A stretch of 47,711 nt of DNA, from assembly GCA_903847205.1 (NCBI GenBank), contig CAINDA010000060.1, forward strand, positions 1-47,711. The letters run 5' to 3'. The DNA comes from an uncultured Bacteroidota bacterium (GTDB lineage: Bacteria > Bacteroidota > Bacteroidia > 2-12-FULL-35-15). The notes below the pieces were generated by a model, which worked only from the letters and a program-made list of their open reading frames with translations, made no database searches and was not told the origin of the DNA. Positions 10,501 to 20,600 of the stretch are shown here, in pieces (position 1 is the stretch's first letter; the number at the start of each line of letters is the position of its first letter). The position numbers and the translations under genes are program-made.

Positions 10501-13500
10501 CAATTTCAGATACTGCCAGCCTGCTTTCCTCAAAGGGTTGGTATGATCAAGCCCGGCTAGAGCGCTGTTATCATGAACATTTACATGCGCAACTTTTAGA
10601 TACCCAACATTACGGCCTTGATAAGAGATAAAACCGAACGAACCACCGCTGCCGTCTCCTGCATCACTTAAGGCAAAGGTTCCATCTGTATTACTGCCGT
10701 CAACTTTTGCATACCCGGCAACGTAATCTGATGCGATACTTGATCCTACATAAAATTTTTTTAATTTTTGAAATGTTTTAAAATACACATCATGTATGTT
10801 TTTAACGTAAGGGAAAATATCTGCCGGCGCACTAACGGATTGATTTTCTAATTCAAATAGAAGAAATAAATAATCACCTGTTATTTCGCCGTTGCTGCTT
10901 GGAACTAAACCATGGTCGCCAAGCCTGGCTGTAGCAACAATTTTTGCCATCTGCATAGCCGGTTTATCCTGCACATAAGCATAATCATCACTCTCATACT
11001 CTACATTAATTTTTCCGCCGGAAGGAAGCAAAATGCTTTTTAAGGCCCATACTGAGGAATTAATATCTCTTGCAGCATTGCTGGTTATGTCACTGGCTTG
11101 ATCTACATAAGGATATTCAACGTTATACGTTGGTTTGTAATTCCCCCACCTATCCATCTGCATTGTGGAAAAATCCGGATTAGATGGAGCATTAATGGCC
11201 CCTGTTACTCCGCCGGTGACGGTACGTTCATTGTAATCAAATTCATAAGGAGATAATGCCCCTTTGTTATTATTCAAATAAGTAAACCATACTTTTTTTA
11301 GCGTTAATTTTCCTTGATTCGCATTTCGATCAATTCCTGAATAATACTGACTGGAGCAGACATCCGTATTATTATTATTAACATGACCGCATAAGTCATA
11401 GGTATAATCAAAATGGACCGTTTTTATAGGTGTGGGGGTTCCTGTATAATCAGGATCACTTTTGCTGTACAAATCAATCCTGTCAATTTTTTGCAGTGCT
11501 GCTGATCCCAGGATTTCACCAGAGCCGGCAGCTCCGTTATTGGAATCGTGTGCGCCAAAACCATCTTTTCTACTGCTCAGTTTAATTTCTGCGATATGTG
11601 TTTTCGTTTCAATCGAATTCAAGTACCATATTTCTTTTGATCCATATACGAAACCCGCTTTATCATCGGACTGTATAGAATGAAAACCGTCAATATAATT
11701 TGCTTTCGTAAATGGAGACCTCCACATATAATCATCTGCCAATTTTGAATAATTAAATTTTACATAATATCCATAATCATCTTCTGAGAGTCCGTTACCC
11801 GTCAAGTCCACATAGTCTGGCGAAACAATTGCTGTTAATAAATAGGTGTGGGCATATTCGGGAAGTGATTTGGATGAATAAAAATTATCATCATTTTTAC
11901 TGTTATTTGTTGAAGCGTTGTCTGCCGTATAATCCACTATTTTTTTATCAGCGTCAACAGTATTTTCGCTTGAACCGCCGGTAACAGAAAAAGATGTTTC
12001 AACATTAGAATGGTTATAGGCTGCAATTCCATAAATATATCTATTGCCGTCAGGGTTAATTATGCTCACCTCACCTATGTGAGAATCCGGATGTGAAGAG
12101 TAAACTGGGCTTGATATAGTTTCAGCATTCCTTGGAAAACTGCCTAAGGGATAAACGATCGAATTGTTTGAAAATTCAGACATAGAGCCGGAAGTCTGTA
12201 ATTGTTTCATAGTTTTATATGACATCAATTGCGACCGGCTTGGGCGGCTGGTTAATTTTTTTTGTGAGATGTAACTTGGATTATTTACTTTCACATCAGC
12301 CATTGGCTGTTCAATATCATCACCAAAACCATTGAGTCCAAATTGTAATTTTATCGGAAATTGAGTGCCGGTTCCCTGGATTGCTGACGCCGTTTCATCA
12401 TAATCAGCAGTCATATCTCCGGCATTTCTAAAATATGCGGGTTCAAATAGCGGAGTAGCTGGATCCATGTCCTTAAACTGGAAATCATTAACAGAACTAA
12501 AATAACCCGACAAATCAGACCAACTCGCGGGATCTCTCCATGGCCCTTCATACCCTTTTGCATAACTTAAAGTAACATCCGCGCCCACTTTCATAGGATT
12601 TCCAACAGCAAGTTCGGCTGTGATATTACCTCCCCAATTTTTAGATCTAATTACAGGATCATGCAATATACCAATGTCAGAACGGTAAGGGCGAAACGCA
12701 CCGCCTACTCCCTGCCCTTTTACGAAGAAAATATCGTTTGTAAACATTGGCACAGGCATTGCTGGAATATCTTTTACCAAATCAACATCCTTCTCACGGT
12801 TAAAATCCATTAATGACAATTCCTGTCCGGCAGAAAGCGCATTTCTTTTTTGAGAATTCAAATACCCGTATCCTTTTAATGCGATTACATTCTGGGCAAT
12901 TTTATTCTGCGAATAATTTGCAGAGAAACTTTGATAAGGGTTAAGAAAACTAATATCAGTTCCCCATGCAAATTCTGCTCCAACACTGAATCCGCTCATA
13001 GGCATCTCCGAATGCGGTATATAGGAAGTACTTGAAAAACTTACACCGGCAGAATGGGAACTGCTTTGGAGAACCTCCGATTCCATATCTAGATTAGAAT
13101 TGAGGAACTGGGCTCTATAATTTTTCGTATGAGTAAAAGATAAACTTTTTGCTCCTTCCACTGAACCGTATGAAAAACTTAATCCATACTTTTTTTCCAA
13201 GTTCTTCTGAGTTGCTGAAAAACTTAAGGAGGGAGAAAGTGTTGTTTCACCAGACAAACTATTATAACTTGTTCCCAGCCCTCCCAGAAATCCGTTCGAC
13301 ATACCATTCGATTTTTGAGAAAGGTTTGCACTGGTACCAAAACCGATTCCTTTATAATTGTTCCAGACTAATTGCAATGATGCTGATAAACCATATTTAT
13401 TCAAATCTGCATCCACAACTTCCATAGTATTTGTATAGGCTGCTGAAAATGTTTTGTTAGGTTTCATAGACATTACTTTACCTACTAAATCACCATTAAA

Positions 13501-13842
13501 ATCATCCGGTAAACCACGCATCTGACGGCTGATTTCGCCTGCATTTATATTCCAGCCTAAGCCAACCCATGAGGCTTCCTGTTCCATGCCGATACCAGCA
13601 TGATAAGCAAGATTTATCGGATAACCTCCATTGGGTCCCGGCACAGTCATTAAGGGAATGTTGTAATTAAAATCACCCGAGAAAGGATCAACCATCTGCG
13701 TTGTGCCCACAGGCTCGAAACTTTCCATTTCAGGCTGGCTTGGGCCGTTTGTTAAAGCCAAGGCAACTGTTGGTGAAATAATTTCAAACAGTAAATTAAA
13801 TGCTACATAAACAGCAATAATTTTGTGAATTTTTTTCTTCAT
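7519..13842 (-). CDS. SpvB/TcB-like giant shell protein (N-terminal half of an RHS cocoon)
   Basis: This is a secreted protein of 2107 residues. The ATG at 13842 starts a signal peptide (MKKKIHKIIAVYVAFNLLFE); a TTG two codons upstream at 13848 is possible but less likely. After the signal the motif YNIPLMTVPGPNGGYPINLAYHAG followed by WVGLGWNINAGEISR matches the start of SpvB/TcaC-type shell proteins, in which a PGxxG...LxYxSG...GLGW signature opens the beta-rich cage. The long middle part is beta-rich and poor in classic YD repeats. Residues about 1900-2030 look like a carbohydrate-binding-type jelly roll (KKYLVSAWFKNSAG, SMDDVRIQPF). The end (LRLAAELDNQNYATFYNYDQ) is a YD-like segment common in Bacteroidetes RHS loci. 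With the RHS protein at 1-6759 it probably makes a split B/C-type shell. The upstream lipoprotein stops 7 bases before the ATG. Confidence 0.85.
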   Translation of the reverse strand: MKKKIHKIIAVYVAFNLLFEIISPTVALALTNGPSQPEMESFEPVGTTQMVDPFSGDFNYNIPLMTVPGPNGGYPINLAYHAGIGMEQEASWVGLGWNINAGEISRQMRGLPDDFNGDLVGKVMSMKPNKTFSAAYTNTMEVVDADLNKYGLSASLQLVWNNYKGIGFGTSANLSQKSNGMSNGFLGGLGTSYNSLSGETTLSPSLSFSATQKNLEKKYGLSFSYGSVEGAKSLSFTHTKNYRAQFLNSNLDMESEVLQSSSHSAGVSFSSTSYIPHSEMPMSGFSVGAEFAWGTDISFLNPYQSFSANYSQNKIAQNVIALKGYGYLNSQKRNALSAGQELSLMDFNREKDVDLVKDIPAMPVPMFTNDIFFVKGQGVGGAFRPYRSDIGILHDPVIRSKNWGGNITAELAVGNPMKVGADVTLSYAKGYEGPWRDPASWSDLSGYFSSVNDFQFKDMDPATPLFEPAYFRNAGDMTADYDETASAIQGTGTQFPIKLQFGLNGFGDDIEQPMADVKVNNPSYISQKKLTSRPSRSQLMSYKTMKQLQTSGSMSEFSNNSIVYPLGSFPRNAETISSPVYSSHPDSHIGEVSIINPDGNRYIYGIAAYNHSNVETSFSVTGGSSENTVDADKKIVDYTADNASTNNSKNDDNFYSSKSLPEYAHTYLLTAIVSPDYVDLTGNGLSEDDYGYYVKFNYSKLADDYMWRSPFTKANYIDGFHSIQSDDKAGFVYGSKEIWYLNSIETKTHIAEIKLSSRKDGFGAHDSNNGAAGSGEILGSAALQKIDRIDLYSKSDPDYTGTPTPIKTVHFDYTYDLCGHVNNNNTDVCSSQYYSGIDRNANQGKLTLKKVWFTYLNNNKGALSPYEFDYNERTVTGGVTGAINAPSNPDFSTMQMDRWGNYKPTYNVEYPYVDQASDITSNAARDINSSVWALKSILLPSGGKINVEYESDDYAYVQDKPAMQMAKIVATARLGDHGLVPSSNGEITGDYLFLLFELENQSVSAPADIFPYVKNIHDVYFKTFQKLKKFYVGSSIASDYVAGYAKVDGSNTDGTFALSDAGDGSGGSFGFISYQGRNVGYLKVAHVNVHDNSALAGLDHTNPLRKAGWQYLKLNRPDLLYPSSNDNDPGLNPLTAGLLQLANGVVGFFSSEMQMFSGYYNFCIINGYCKNIDINDDSPSFIRVNSPDKIKYGGGHRVKSIKTINTWSGMASSANTDIDYNEYGQEYIYRMPDGSSSGVAEYEPMIGGDEISLRKPVRYSSDYFIVKHDNLYLEEPYCESYYPAASVGYSRVIVKGINHKDDASNDVTKGVQGITVNEYYTAKDFPVIVTHSNLDHKKFTPDINIPFIGNVSFESHGFSQNFTVETNDMHGKLKSIATYPFGSNLTSSVPVTPVTKTEYIYNTDAPYSSSAANHLNNQVDVLYNDAYHKTSNIGLTKEFFIDMRERSHVSMSSGLQANFELTLPIPVPVFTVFPSIDYAEALSKSIVGMNVISRNGVLMETRQFNEGAMASTKNLMFDAATGKPLLTQVKNNFDSPVYTYDYAAHWAYEGMGAAYKNTGAVFSVYPSSSHCGLSVGDPTNYLSLGDQVCIDGDTHEYWVTAITPSYFILKDSGNNEYSGTSTMTITRSGRRNQLSVSDGKIVSLSNPVTSRSFPLFNAWNIYPSEHSGDLQYSHDFTFSDCATENTITAQGYIAGTYNDYLYFTLTGADCGRIELKFSAPLNSSFSYQLSKVGDKVFATYTGPDGVIVLEGEFTTGLGCLKECMPDVLHADAMELKDNWSYDYADVTNNQSVEGAPDAAYTNDYRVGVKGIWRAFRTNVYQTDRKRGAVTDISKNGTYRDFTLFDWNTGGTNPKWTWTSEVTKYNPYGYEIENKDPLLVYSTALYGYENSVQTAIAHNAGYYETAFDGFEDYKNDTYTTGHGHLQFVFTGSEVEGGVGVNTDAHSGKKSITVEDGSLTFTSAANYFTPVSGKKYLVSAWFKNSAGSPAIAITGGTVNETALGPLIEGWKKYDVTFTSSGTSVIINFGLSGGSLFSMDDVRIQPFQSTLKTFVYNPQTLRLAAELDNQNYATFYNYDQAGTMVQVKKETVKGIATIKTTRSNMKRRLP

Positions 13843-13849
13843 GATCAAA

Positions 13850-14479
13850 TTATATGTTCCATTTCGGCAGGTCGTTTAATCCGTCTGCTTTTATTTTTAC
13901 TGCAATTTTCCCTACGCCCAGCATTTTATCATCATAAATAAATACTTTGTCATTTGTATTTAAACTGTCTTTTTCTTCGAATGATAAAACAATATTATTG
14001 TAAGGCGATATTCCGTAATTGCGCTCAAAATGATATACAGCGCAGGCAATAGTATCTTTACCTTCAATCAGTTTAATATCACTCTGTGCATTAGAAACAA
14101 AATATTCTAATCGTTCATAATACTCATTTTCAGAAGTCATCCCAGTTCTGAAAAATTCATTGTCTTTAAAAGACCGGATTCTAAATGTGTAATATTGGTA
14201 TCCTTTTAAATCCTTCCGTCTTTTTAAAATACTGTCTTTAGAAATGTTTCTGTTTTTCGATTCAATAGCAGCTATGTAATCAATCGGTTTATACAATACA
14301 GCAAATTCAAAATCATTTATTTTTTTTGTAAAAGAAGCTCCATGATCCGGGTTTTCAATCCAGGCAGTATACTCTTTTGTATTTAATATTGCCGGCTTTG
14401 AGCAGGAAGTGTTAAACACAGTATAGACTGCGAAAAAAAACAGTACTCTTTTATTTCTTTTCACCGCTGTATCTTTCAT
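13850..14479 (-). CDS. Putative lipoprotein in the RHS operon
   Basis: This 209-residue protein has a positively charged start, a hydrophobic stretch and then FNTSCSKP, a plausible Bacteroidetes lipobox with Cys at about residue 26. The mature part has mixed alpha/beta character, with many charged residues and no family I recognise. Its first 29 bases overlap the end of the Skp-like gene, and its stop lies 7 bases before the shell-protein ATG, which suggests coupled translation. It may anchor or help assemble the giant proteins at the outer membrane; that is inference from context. Confidence 0.65.
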   Translation of the reverse strand: MKDTAVKRNKRVLFFFAVYTVFNTSCSKPAILNTKEYTAWIENPDHGASFTKKINDFEFAVLYKPIDYIAAIESKNRNISKDSILKRRKDLKGYQYYTFRIRSFKDNEFFRTGMTSENEYYERLEYFVSNAQSDIKLIEGKDTIACAVYHFERNYGISPYNNIVLSFEEKDSLNTNDKVFIYDDKMLGVGKIAVKIKADGLNDLPKWNI

Positions 14480-14981
14480 TTATGTATTTTGAAACTTCAA
14501 GTGTTATATTTTTTGTTTCGTCAGCATATAATAAATTGCCTGAACCATCTGCGCCGGCAATTAATGTATAGCCGTTTTGTTTTCCATAATCCTTTACATA
14601 CTGATTAATCTGTTTCCATATCTGTGAAGAATAACTCTGAGAGGCTTGCTGATTATCCTGTTCAAAGTTTTGCTGTTTAGTTAAAAACTCCTGTTTTTTA
14701 ATTTGGAAATTTCGAATGCCTTCTGCATCTTTTTCGGATTTTACAGAAAGTGATAATGCATTCAATTGAATTTTCAAACTGTCTAAAATATTTTTTCTAG
14801 CCTGCTTCACGTTCGTCAATTTCGCTTCCAATTCCTTTTTCATCGGGAATGCATTGTACATAGTTTCAAGTTCAACATATGCAAGCTTTGGAACTTTGCT
14901 ATTAAGGATAAAATACAAACAGGCTGATATTGAAATGATCAGAACAGAAGCAAGTACTATTATATTAAATTTATTTTTCAT
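14451..14981 (-). CDS. Skp/OmpH-like periplasmic chaperone
   Basis: This 176-residue protein has an N-terminal hydrophobic anchor or signal (residues 5-27), then KLAYVELETMYNAFPMKKEL, the typical opening of the OmpH/Skp family (YVDxxxLFxxFxMxKEL). A long charged helical arm (about residues 60-120) and the conserved end GYTLIAGADGSGNLLYADE follow. Skp proteins hold unfolded outer-membrane or exported proteins in the periplasm. A dedicated copy inside an operon for two proteins of more than 2000 residues suggests it serves their export. It starts 9 bases after the upstream gene and overlaps the downstream lipoprotein gene by 29 bases. Confidence 0.82.
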   Translation of the reverse strand: MKNKFNIIVLASVLIISISACLYFILNSKVPKLAYVELETMYNAFPMKKELEAKLTNVKQARKNILDSLKIQLNALSLSVKSEKDAEGIRNFQIKKQEFLTKQQNFEQDNQQASQSYSSQIWKQINQYVKDYGKQNGYTLIAGADGSGNLLYADETKNITLEVSKYINERYSGEKK

Positions 14982-14990
14982 CTTCTTTTA

Positions 14991-17522
14991 TCAATTATGC
15001 CATACAGCGGTTCCTCCAAGCGGGTTATAAATTGTTGCACAGGATCCTGAAATAGAAATGGTATTCTTAAAGCGCAAATACCATTTTTCATTTTTTTCAT
15101 TTATTATTTCTAAAATATAAAAACCGCTTCCCAGATTTCCGTTCGGAGTAAATGAACAGCTTGCAATATTTAAAGTATATCTATTGTCGCCGTAGTTCAC
15201 AGAAGGCCCGGTACCTATTGGCATCAGGGCATCTGATGCGACAATGCTGTTATGATTATCGTAAATATTAAACTTTAGTTTCCCGTCCAAGTCAGAATAT
15301 TCTTCATCATATTTAAAGCAGAGTTTTCCGTCGCTGACAAGATAATACCCCCCATCCAATTGACGTTTTACCAAAGGGTACGGGCCGACAGAACCTGCTC
15401 TATTTCCTATTACCAACACAGCATAATCAACATATACAGGTATAACTCCGCCGACAGTTCCTCCGTATCCGTCAACTAATACCACTCCGTTTCCTAATGG
15501 TTCCCACCTTGTACCAGTCCAGTGAGCAACTTTTAAGTCAGGATAATCCAAAACATTGCAGCTATTGGCGTTCCAGCCTAAAGAAGGAATCACTGCAGAT
15601 GTTCCAGCCATACGTTTCAACACCCAATGTTCGCAGTTGCTGATATTATCCAGGCTGTCTGTCTGCAATGAGTCACTGAAAGGCTGATTCATCGGGGAAT
15701 ATATTCCAACAAATGCATCTGTAAGGGAATCAGGAGCTGTTATGACAAGAGGGTGATAAGGTCCGGTTGTTACAGTCGGGTCACCCAGAGGAAAGATAAA
15801 ACCGGTGTTGCCTATTTTTTTCACAGGCCCGAATACATAACTGCTATTGCCTCCTCCTCTCACATATCCGTATTTATTTATTGTTAATAGATTGATGCTG
15901 TCTGTAACAATATATCCTTTTGTTAAAGAAATCACACTGTCAATTTTAACTGGGGTATTTAATACAAGATGACCGCCGGTTTTATTTACGTTCAGTGTTT
16001 TTATAGTCGAAAATGTTGTATCAGAAATTCTTTGAATATTATTTCCGCTGAAATACAATTTCTTAGTGCCTGTGTAAAACCCAAGAATACTCAAGCTGTC
16101 AGCGACATTAAACCCTGTGCCATTATTCTGAAGTGTTGAACCGCTCTTTACTGTTAGGTTTCCGCTGACAAAAATCGGGATTGAATCTGTGTTTTGATTA
16201 ACAAAAACTACGGGGTTTGTACCGCTTCCGCCGATATAAAAATTGCCTTTGATACGGGGATAGTCTGTAGAGCCTGTAAAACCAGAAGTCCCCGAGGCTG
16301 TCCAGGATGAACCTGAAGTGTTTTCAATGGTGAGATTAGGATAATACATCCCAGAAACAGAGCTGAGAGAAGGATTGTCAGTTCCAGTTTTTCTGATTAT
16401 CCATTTAGCTGATGAAGGGATATTTGTTATGCCTCCCTGATAATGCACTCTCCAATTATCGGATGAAGTATTGCGTGTACGAAGCAAAGTACCGCCCGGC
16501 CCCATAAGCGTTGCACCCGCAATTTGCCAGGAAGACGATCCTGACCAAACAATACTGCTGGGTCCGATGTCCTGAAAAGTGCCGTTGACCATAAAATCTG
16601 TTCCTGTTCCGTCATTTATTGTTATTACACTTCCTGAATTATTTCCATAAATTAAAGTTCCGTTTATTATTGTCTGGTCAATTACTACACTCGCTGTAAT
16701 AGTTACTGTATGGGCGCTCTGAATTATTATACTTTTTGAATATTTATCCGGAGTTGCAACAGCATCTGTCCATGCTGAGCTGTCAACAGAGCTCTGCCAT
16801 GTACTGAGCTGATTCCAGTCGCCGGTTTGTTTACTTCTGAAATAAGCATTTGAGTTTGCAGCGGATGCGGAGGTTGTAAGTGCCAATGCGGCTCCCTGAG
16901 TATAAATAGCAGCATCAACCATAAGCGTCTGCTTCGGATTTAAATCCTGGGTATAAAACAAAATTTTATTTTTTGTATAAAACAAAACGTTTCCTATTCT
17001 TTCCAGACGGATAGAATCATTTATGGCCGCACTTCCGAAATTCCCTATTAATGTTCCATTATTGTATATATGTATATGTCCTGAATCAAGCATTACCGCA
17101 TATTTGATGCTGTCAAGACCTGCATTAATATTGATGTTTGAAAAACCGAATGCGAGTTTATTGTAAATATTATTTACTTTATAATTCAGCCAGCCGTTTT
17201 CTAAACTTTTCAATTGATTATCTGAAGCTCCGCCTGCATTGCCCCAGAGGCTGGAATCTGTTTTGGTAAGCGTATTCCCGCTTTGTGAGACGCCAATTAA
17301 ATCTTTCCATAGTATTTCATTAGCAGCTTCCGTTCCTCCCAATAGAGTCTCAGTTCCAGTGTTTGTAATTTTAGCGCCTAAACCAATAAATACACCGCCT
17401 TTAAAGCCGTTGTCTTCCCAATCACGCTTTTTTATATACCCCGTGCTTTGCGCATTTAATAAGCCTGTAATGCTTATTAATGCACAAAAAAACAAGAAAC
17501 GGATATATTTAGTTTTCAACAT
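14991..17522 (-). CDS. Secreted beta-rich repeat protein
   Basis: This 843-residue protein begins with a clear signal peptide (MLKTKYIRFLFFCALISITG, cleavage near LNAQ). Residues about 229-290 contain the Bacteroidetes surface motif in which a W-STW box (GDWNQLSTWQSS) leads into SIIIQSAHTVTITASVVIDQ, as in beta-helix adhesins. The middle is Gly, Ser, Thr and Asn rich and probably a beta-helix. The last 90 or so residues (KLKFNIYDNHN, NRYTLNIAS, GFYILEIINEKNEKWYLRFK) form a small beta domain resembling a sorting or anchoring module, but not a classic T9SS tail. The fibre gene lies 131 bases upstream. An adhesin or structural role is likely; the exact role is unknown. Confidence 0.7.
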   Translation of the reverse strand: MLKTKYIRFLFFCALISITGLLNAQSTGYIKKRDWEDNGFKGGVFIGLGAKITNTGTETLLGGTEAANEILWKDLIGVSQSGNTLTKTDSSLWGNAGGASDNQLKSLENGWLNYKVNNIYNKLAFGFSNININAGLDSIKYAVMLDSGHIHIYNNGTLIGNFGSAAINDSIRLERIGNVLFYTKNKILFYTQDLNPKQTLMVDAAIYTQGAALALTTSASAANSNAYFRSKQTGDWNQLSTWQSSVDSSAWTDAVATPDKYSKSIIIQSAHTVTITASVVIDQTIINGTLIYGNNSGSVITINDGTGTDFMVNGTFQDIGPSSIVWSGSSSWQIAGATLMGPGGTLLRTRNTSSDNWRVHYQGGITNIPSSAKWIIRKTGTDNPSLSSVSGMYYPNLTIENTSGSSWTASGTSGFTGSTDYPRIKGNFYIGGSGTNPVVFVNQNTDSIPIFVSGNLTVKSGSTLQNNGTGFNVADSLSILGFYTGTKKLYFSGNNIQRISDTTFSTIKTLNVNKTGGHLVLNTPVKIDSVISLTKGYIVTDSINLLTINKYGYVRGGGNSSYVFGPVKKIGNTGFIFPLGDPTVTTGPYHPLVITAPDSLTDAFVGIYSPMNQPFSDSLQTDSLDNISNCEHWVLKRMAGTSAVIPSLGWNANSCNVLDYPDLKVAHWTGTRWEPLGNGVVLVDGYGGTVGGVIPVYVDYAVLVIGNRAGSVGPYPLVKRQLDGGYYLVSDGKLCFKYDEEYSDLDGKLKFNIYDNHNSIVASDALMPIGTGPSVNYGDNRYTLNIASCSFTPNGNLGSGFYILEIINEKNEKWYLRFKNTISISGSCATIYNPLGGTAVWHN

Positions 17523-17653
17523 TGGATAAATTTCTCTCAGTATTCAGGGTATCGAAAAATAATCGACACAAATTTTAAAATTGCTACTCTTTTATTTCTT
17601 TGCTTCTAAATGGTTTTGTTTTATAAACTGTTTCTGCATTATTTTTAACTATG

Positions 17654-20600
17654 CTATTTCGGATTCTGCAATTGCTGAACCTGTATTATTAACTGGTTTA
17701 TTTGATTTTGCATAGTTGTCGAAACTGAATCTTTAAGGTTCAGCTGCTGTTGTTGACCTATAATTAATTTTTGCTGTTCCTGAATTGCCTTTACCAAATA
17801 AACTTGTAGGTAACTAAGGTTTAAATCAAAATAAGTTTTTCCTTTTACTGTACTAGTACCCACCATTTCAGGAAATATTTGATTCACTTCCTGAGCGATG
17901 AACCCTTTGTGGACTTTCTGCAGTGCAACAGCGTCATTTGGTCTAATACTATCGTTTACTAACTTCAAATAATCTTGATTATAATTAAATTTCACTGGGT
18001 GCAATCGTAGTATTTTATTAAGGCAGCTATCAATATCTGTTATGTTTGTTTTTAATTTTGCATCACTATAGTTAGTAAATTGAGTATAACCATTTGCAGC
18101 CGGTTGGCCGTTTACAGTTAGCAGATAGCCAGGCGTAGCAGTACCAATGCCTACATAACCATTATTACCCTGCAAAGTAAGCACTTGGCCATAACTCGTA
18201 CCATAGAATCCAAAATTTCCCTGACCGATGGACGCTTCATTTTGCCCCACATACCAATTAGATTTACCACTAATGTTCGTATTAAATAAAATAGAAGTTT
18301 CATTTCCGGCAGTCGAGTTAGCTATAGAAAGCTGTGGATTTGTTCCAGAAATAGTAAGCAGATAACCAGGGGATGTCGCACCGATTCCGACAAAACCCGA
18401 AGTATTTATTGTAAGTTTTTCTGTTGAGCCAACTTTAAAGTGATAATCAGCAAAACGAGAATCTAATGATGTATAAACCGTTGACCAACGATTATAACCT
18501 TGAAATATATTAACATTCGTTGTATAACCAGGATAAAACTCAAAACCTTCAGATCCAGCATTAGATACATGTAGTTTTGATGACGGAACTACTGTTCCGA
18601 TACCTACGTTGCCTTCTATAATTGCCCCATTTGTGGGAGCAGCATTACTTCCTGAATAAGTTGCCCCAATTGTAATTCCTCCTTCTATATCTAATTTACT
18701 TTGAGGTGTAACTGTTCCGATACCAATATTACCAGCACTTGACATCCTTATTCTTTCTAAATTGTTAGATGCGAATACAAAATCTTTGGCATCAGTTGTC
18801 CCAATAAAATCATTGTTGACGGCCGAACCAATTGCAGCTGTTGAAGGAGTGGTTCCTACATTACCTTTTCTTGACCAAGCGCTTGCTGCTCCGTCAGCGC
18901 CAGTTGGGCCAGTTGAGCCAGTACTACCAGTAGAACCAATGTTTCCCGTTGCGCCTATAACTCCGGTTACGCCCTGAGCACCATTATTCCCTGTAGCACC
19001 TACTACTCCGGTTACACCCTGAACTCCATTATTTCCAGTCGCGCCATTATTACCAGTTGCACCAGTAATTCCTTGCGTCCCTGTGTTCCCTGTTGGACCA
19101 GTTGCGCCAGTTGAGCCGGAGCTTCCCGTTCCACCCGTTCCACCAGTTGCACCAGAGCTTCCTGTAGAGCCATTAGTTCCATTTGTACCATTGGTTCCGG
19201 TAGCTCCTGTAGAACCTGAACTTCCTGTAGAACCATTTGTTCCATTAGTTCCTGTTGCACCTGTAGAACCTGAACTTCCGGTTGAACCATTTGTTCCATT
19301 TGCACCTGTTGATCCTGAACTTCCTGTAGAACCATTTGTTCCATTAGTTCCAGTTGCACCTGTTGATCCAGTAGAACCAGTACTTCCAGTAGAGCCAACT
19401 GCACCAGCATCAGTAATATTCCAAGATGCCCATGTGCCTGAACCGCCGATTAAATCTACAGTAACTATTAATGATGTTCCGCTAAAAGATGTGACGATTC
19501 CTTCCATATAGTTGGAGGGAGTTGTTGTATATGATATTCTAATTCTGTTTCCAACAGTGAATGCAGATGCCGAAGAAGTTAAATTTGTAGTAAAGGTTTT
19601 ACTTCCTGTTCCAATTAGAAAAGAAGTTGTAGAAGTTAAACCGGAATAACCGATACCGATAGCACCTGTACCACCCGTTGAACCCATTCCTCCTGTCGCT
19701 CCAGTTGAGCCGGTTGATCCCGTAGAACCAATAGATCCAGTACTTCCGGTTGAACCGTTTGTACCGTTAGTACCTGCAGCACCTGTTGAACCAGTTGAAC
19801 CTGAACTTCCCGTTGAACCAATTCCTCCTGTCGCTCCAGTTGAGCCGGTTGATCCCGTAGAACCAATAGAGCCTGTACTTCCGGTTGATCCATTTGTTCC
19901 ATTAGTACCTGTTGCTCCTGTAGAGCCATTTGTACCATTAGTTCCTGTTGCACCTGTTGATCCTGAACTTCCAGTCGAACCATTTGTTCCATTAGTTCCT
20001 GTAGCACCCGTAGAGCCTGTTGAACCCGAACTTCCTGTTGAACCGTTTGTTCCGTTAGTTCCAGTTGATCCAGTAGAACCAGTACTTCCAGTAGAGCCAG
20101 TAGAGCCAACTGCACCAGCATCAATAATATTCCAAGATGCCCATGTGCCTGAACCGCCGATTAAATCAACAGTAACTATTAATGATGTTCCGCTAAAAGA
20201 TGTAACGATTCCTTCCATATAGTTGGAGGGAGTTGTTGTATATGATATTCTAATTCTGTTTCCAACAGTGAATGCAGATGCCGAAGCAGTTAAATTTGTA
20301 GTGAATGTTTTGCTTCCTGTGCCTATAAGAAAAGAAGTTGTGGAAGTTAAGCCGGAATAACCGATACCGACAGCACCGGTTCCACCCGTTGAACCCATTC
20401 CCCCTGTCGCTCCAGTTGAGCCGGTTGATCCAATAGAGCCTGTACTTCCGGTTGAACCATTTGTTCCATTAATTCCAGTAGCACCAGTAGCACCTGTTGA
20501 ACCAGAACTTCCAGTAGAACCCATTCCTCCTGTCGCTCCAGTTGATCCGGTTGATCCGGTTGATCCCGTAGAACCAATAGAGCCTGTACTTCCGGTTGAA

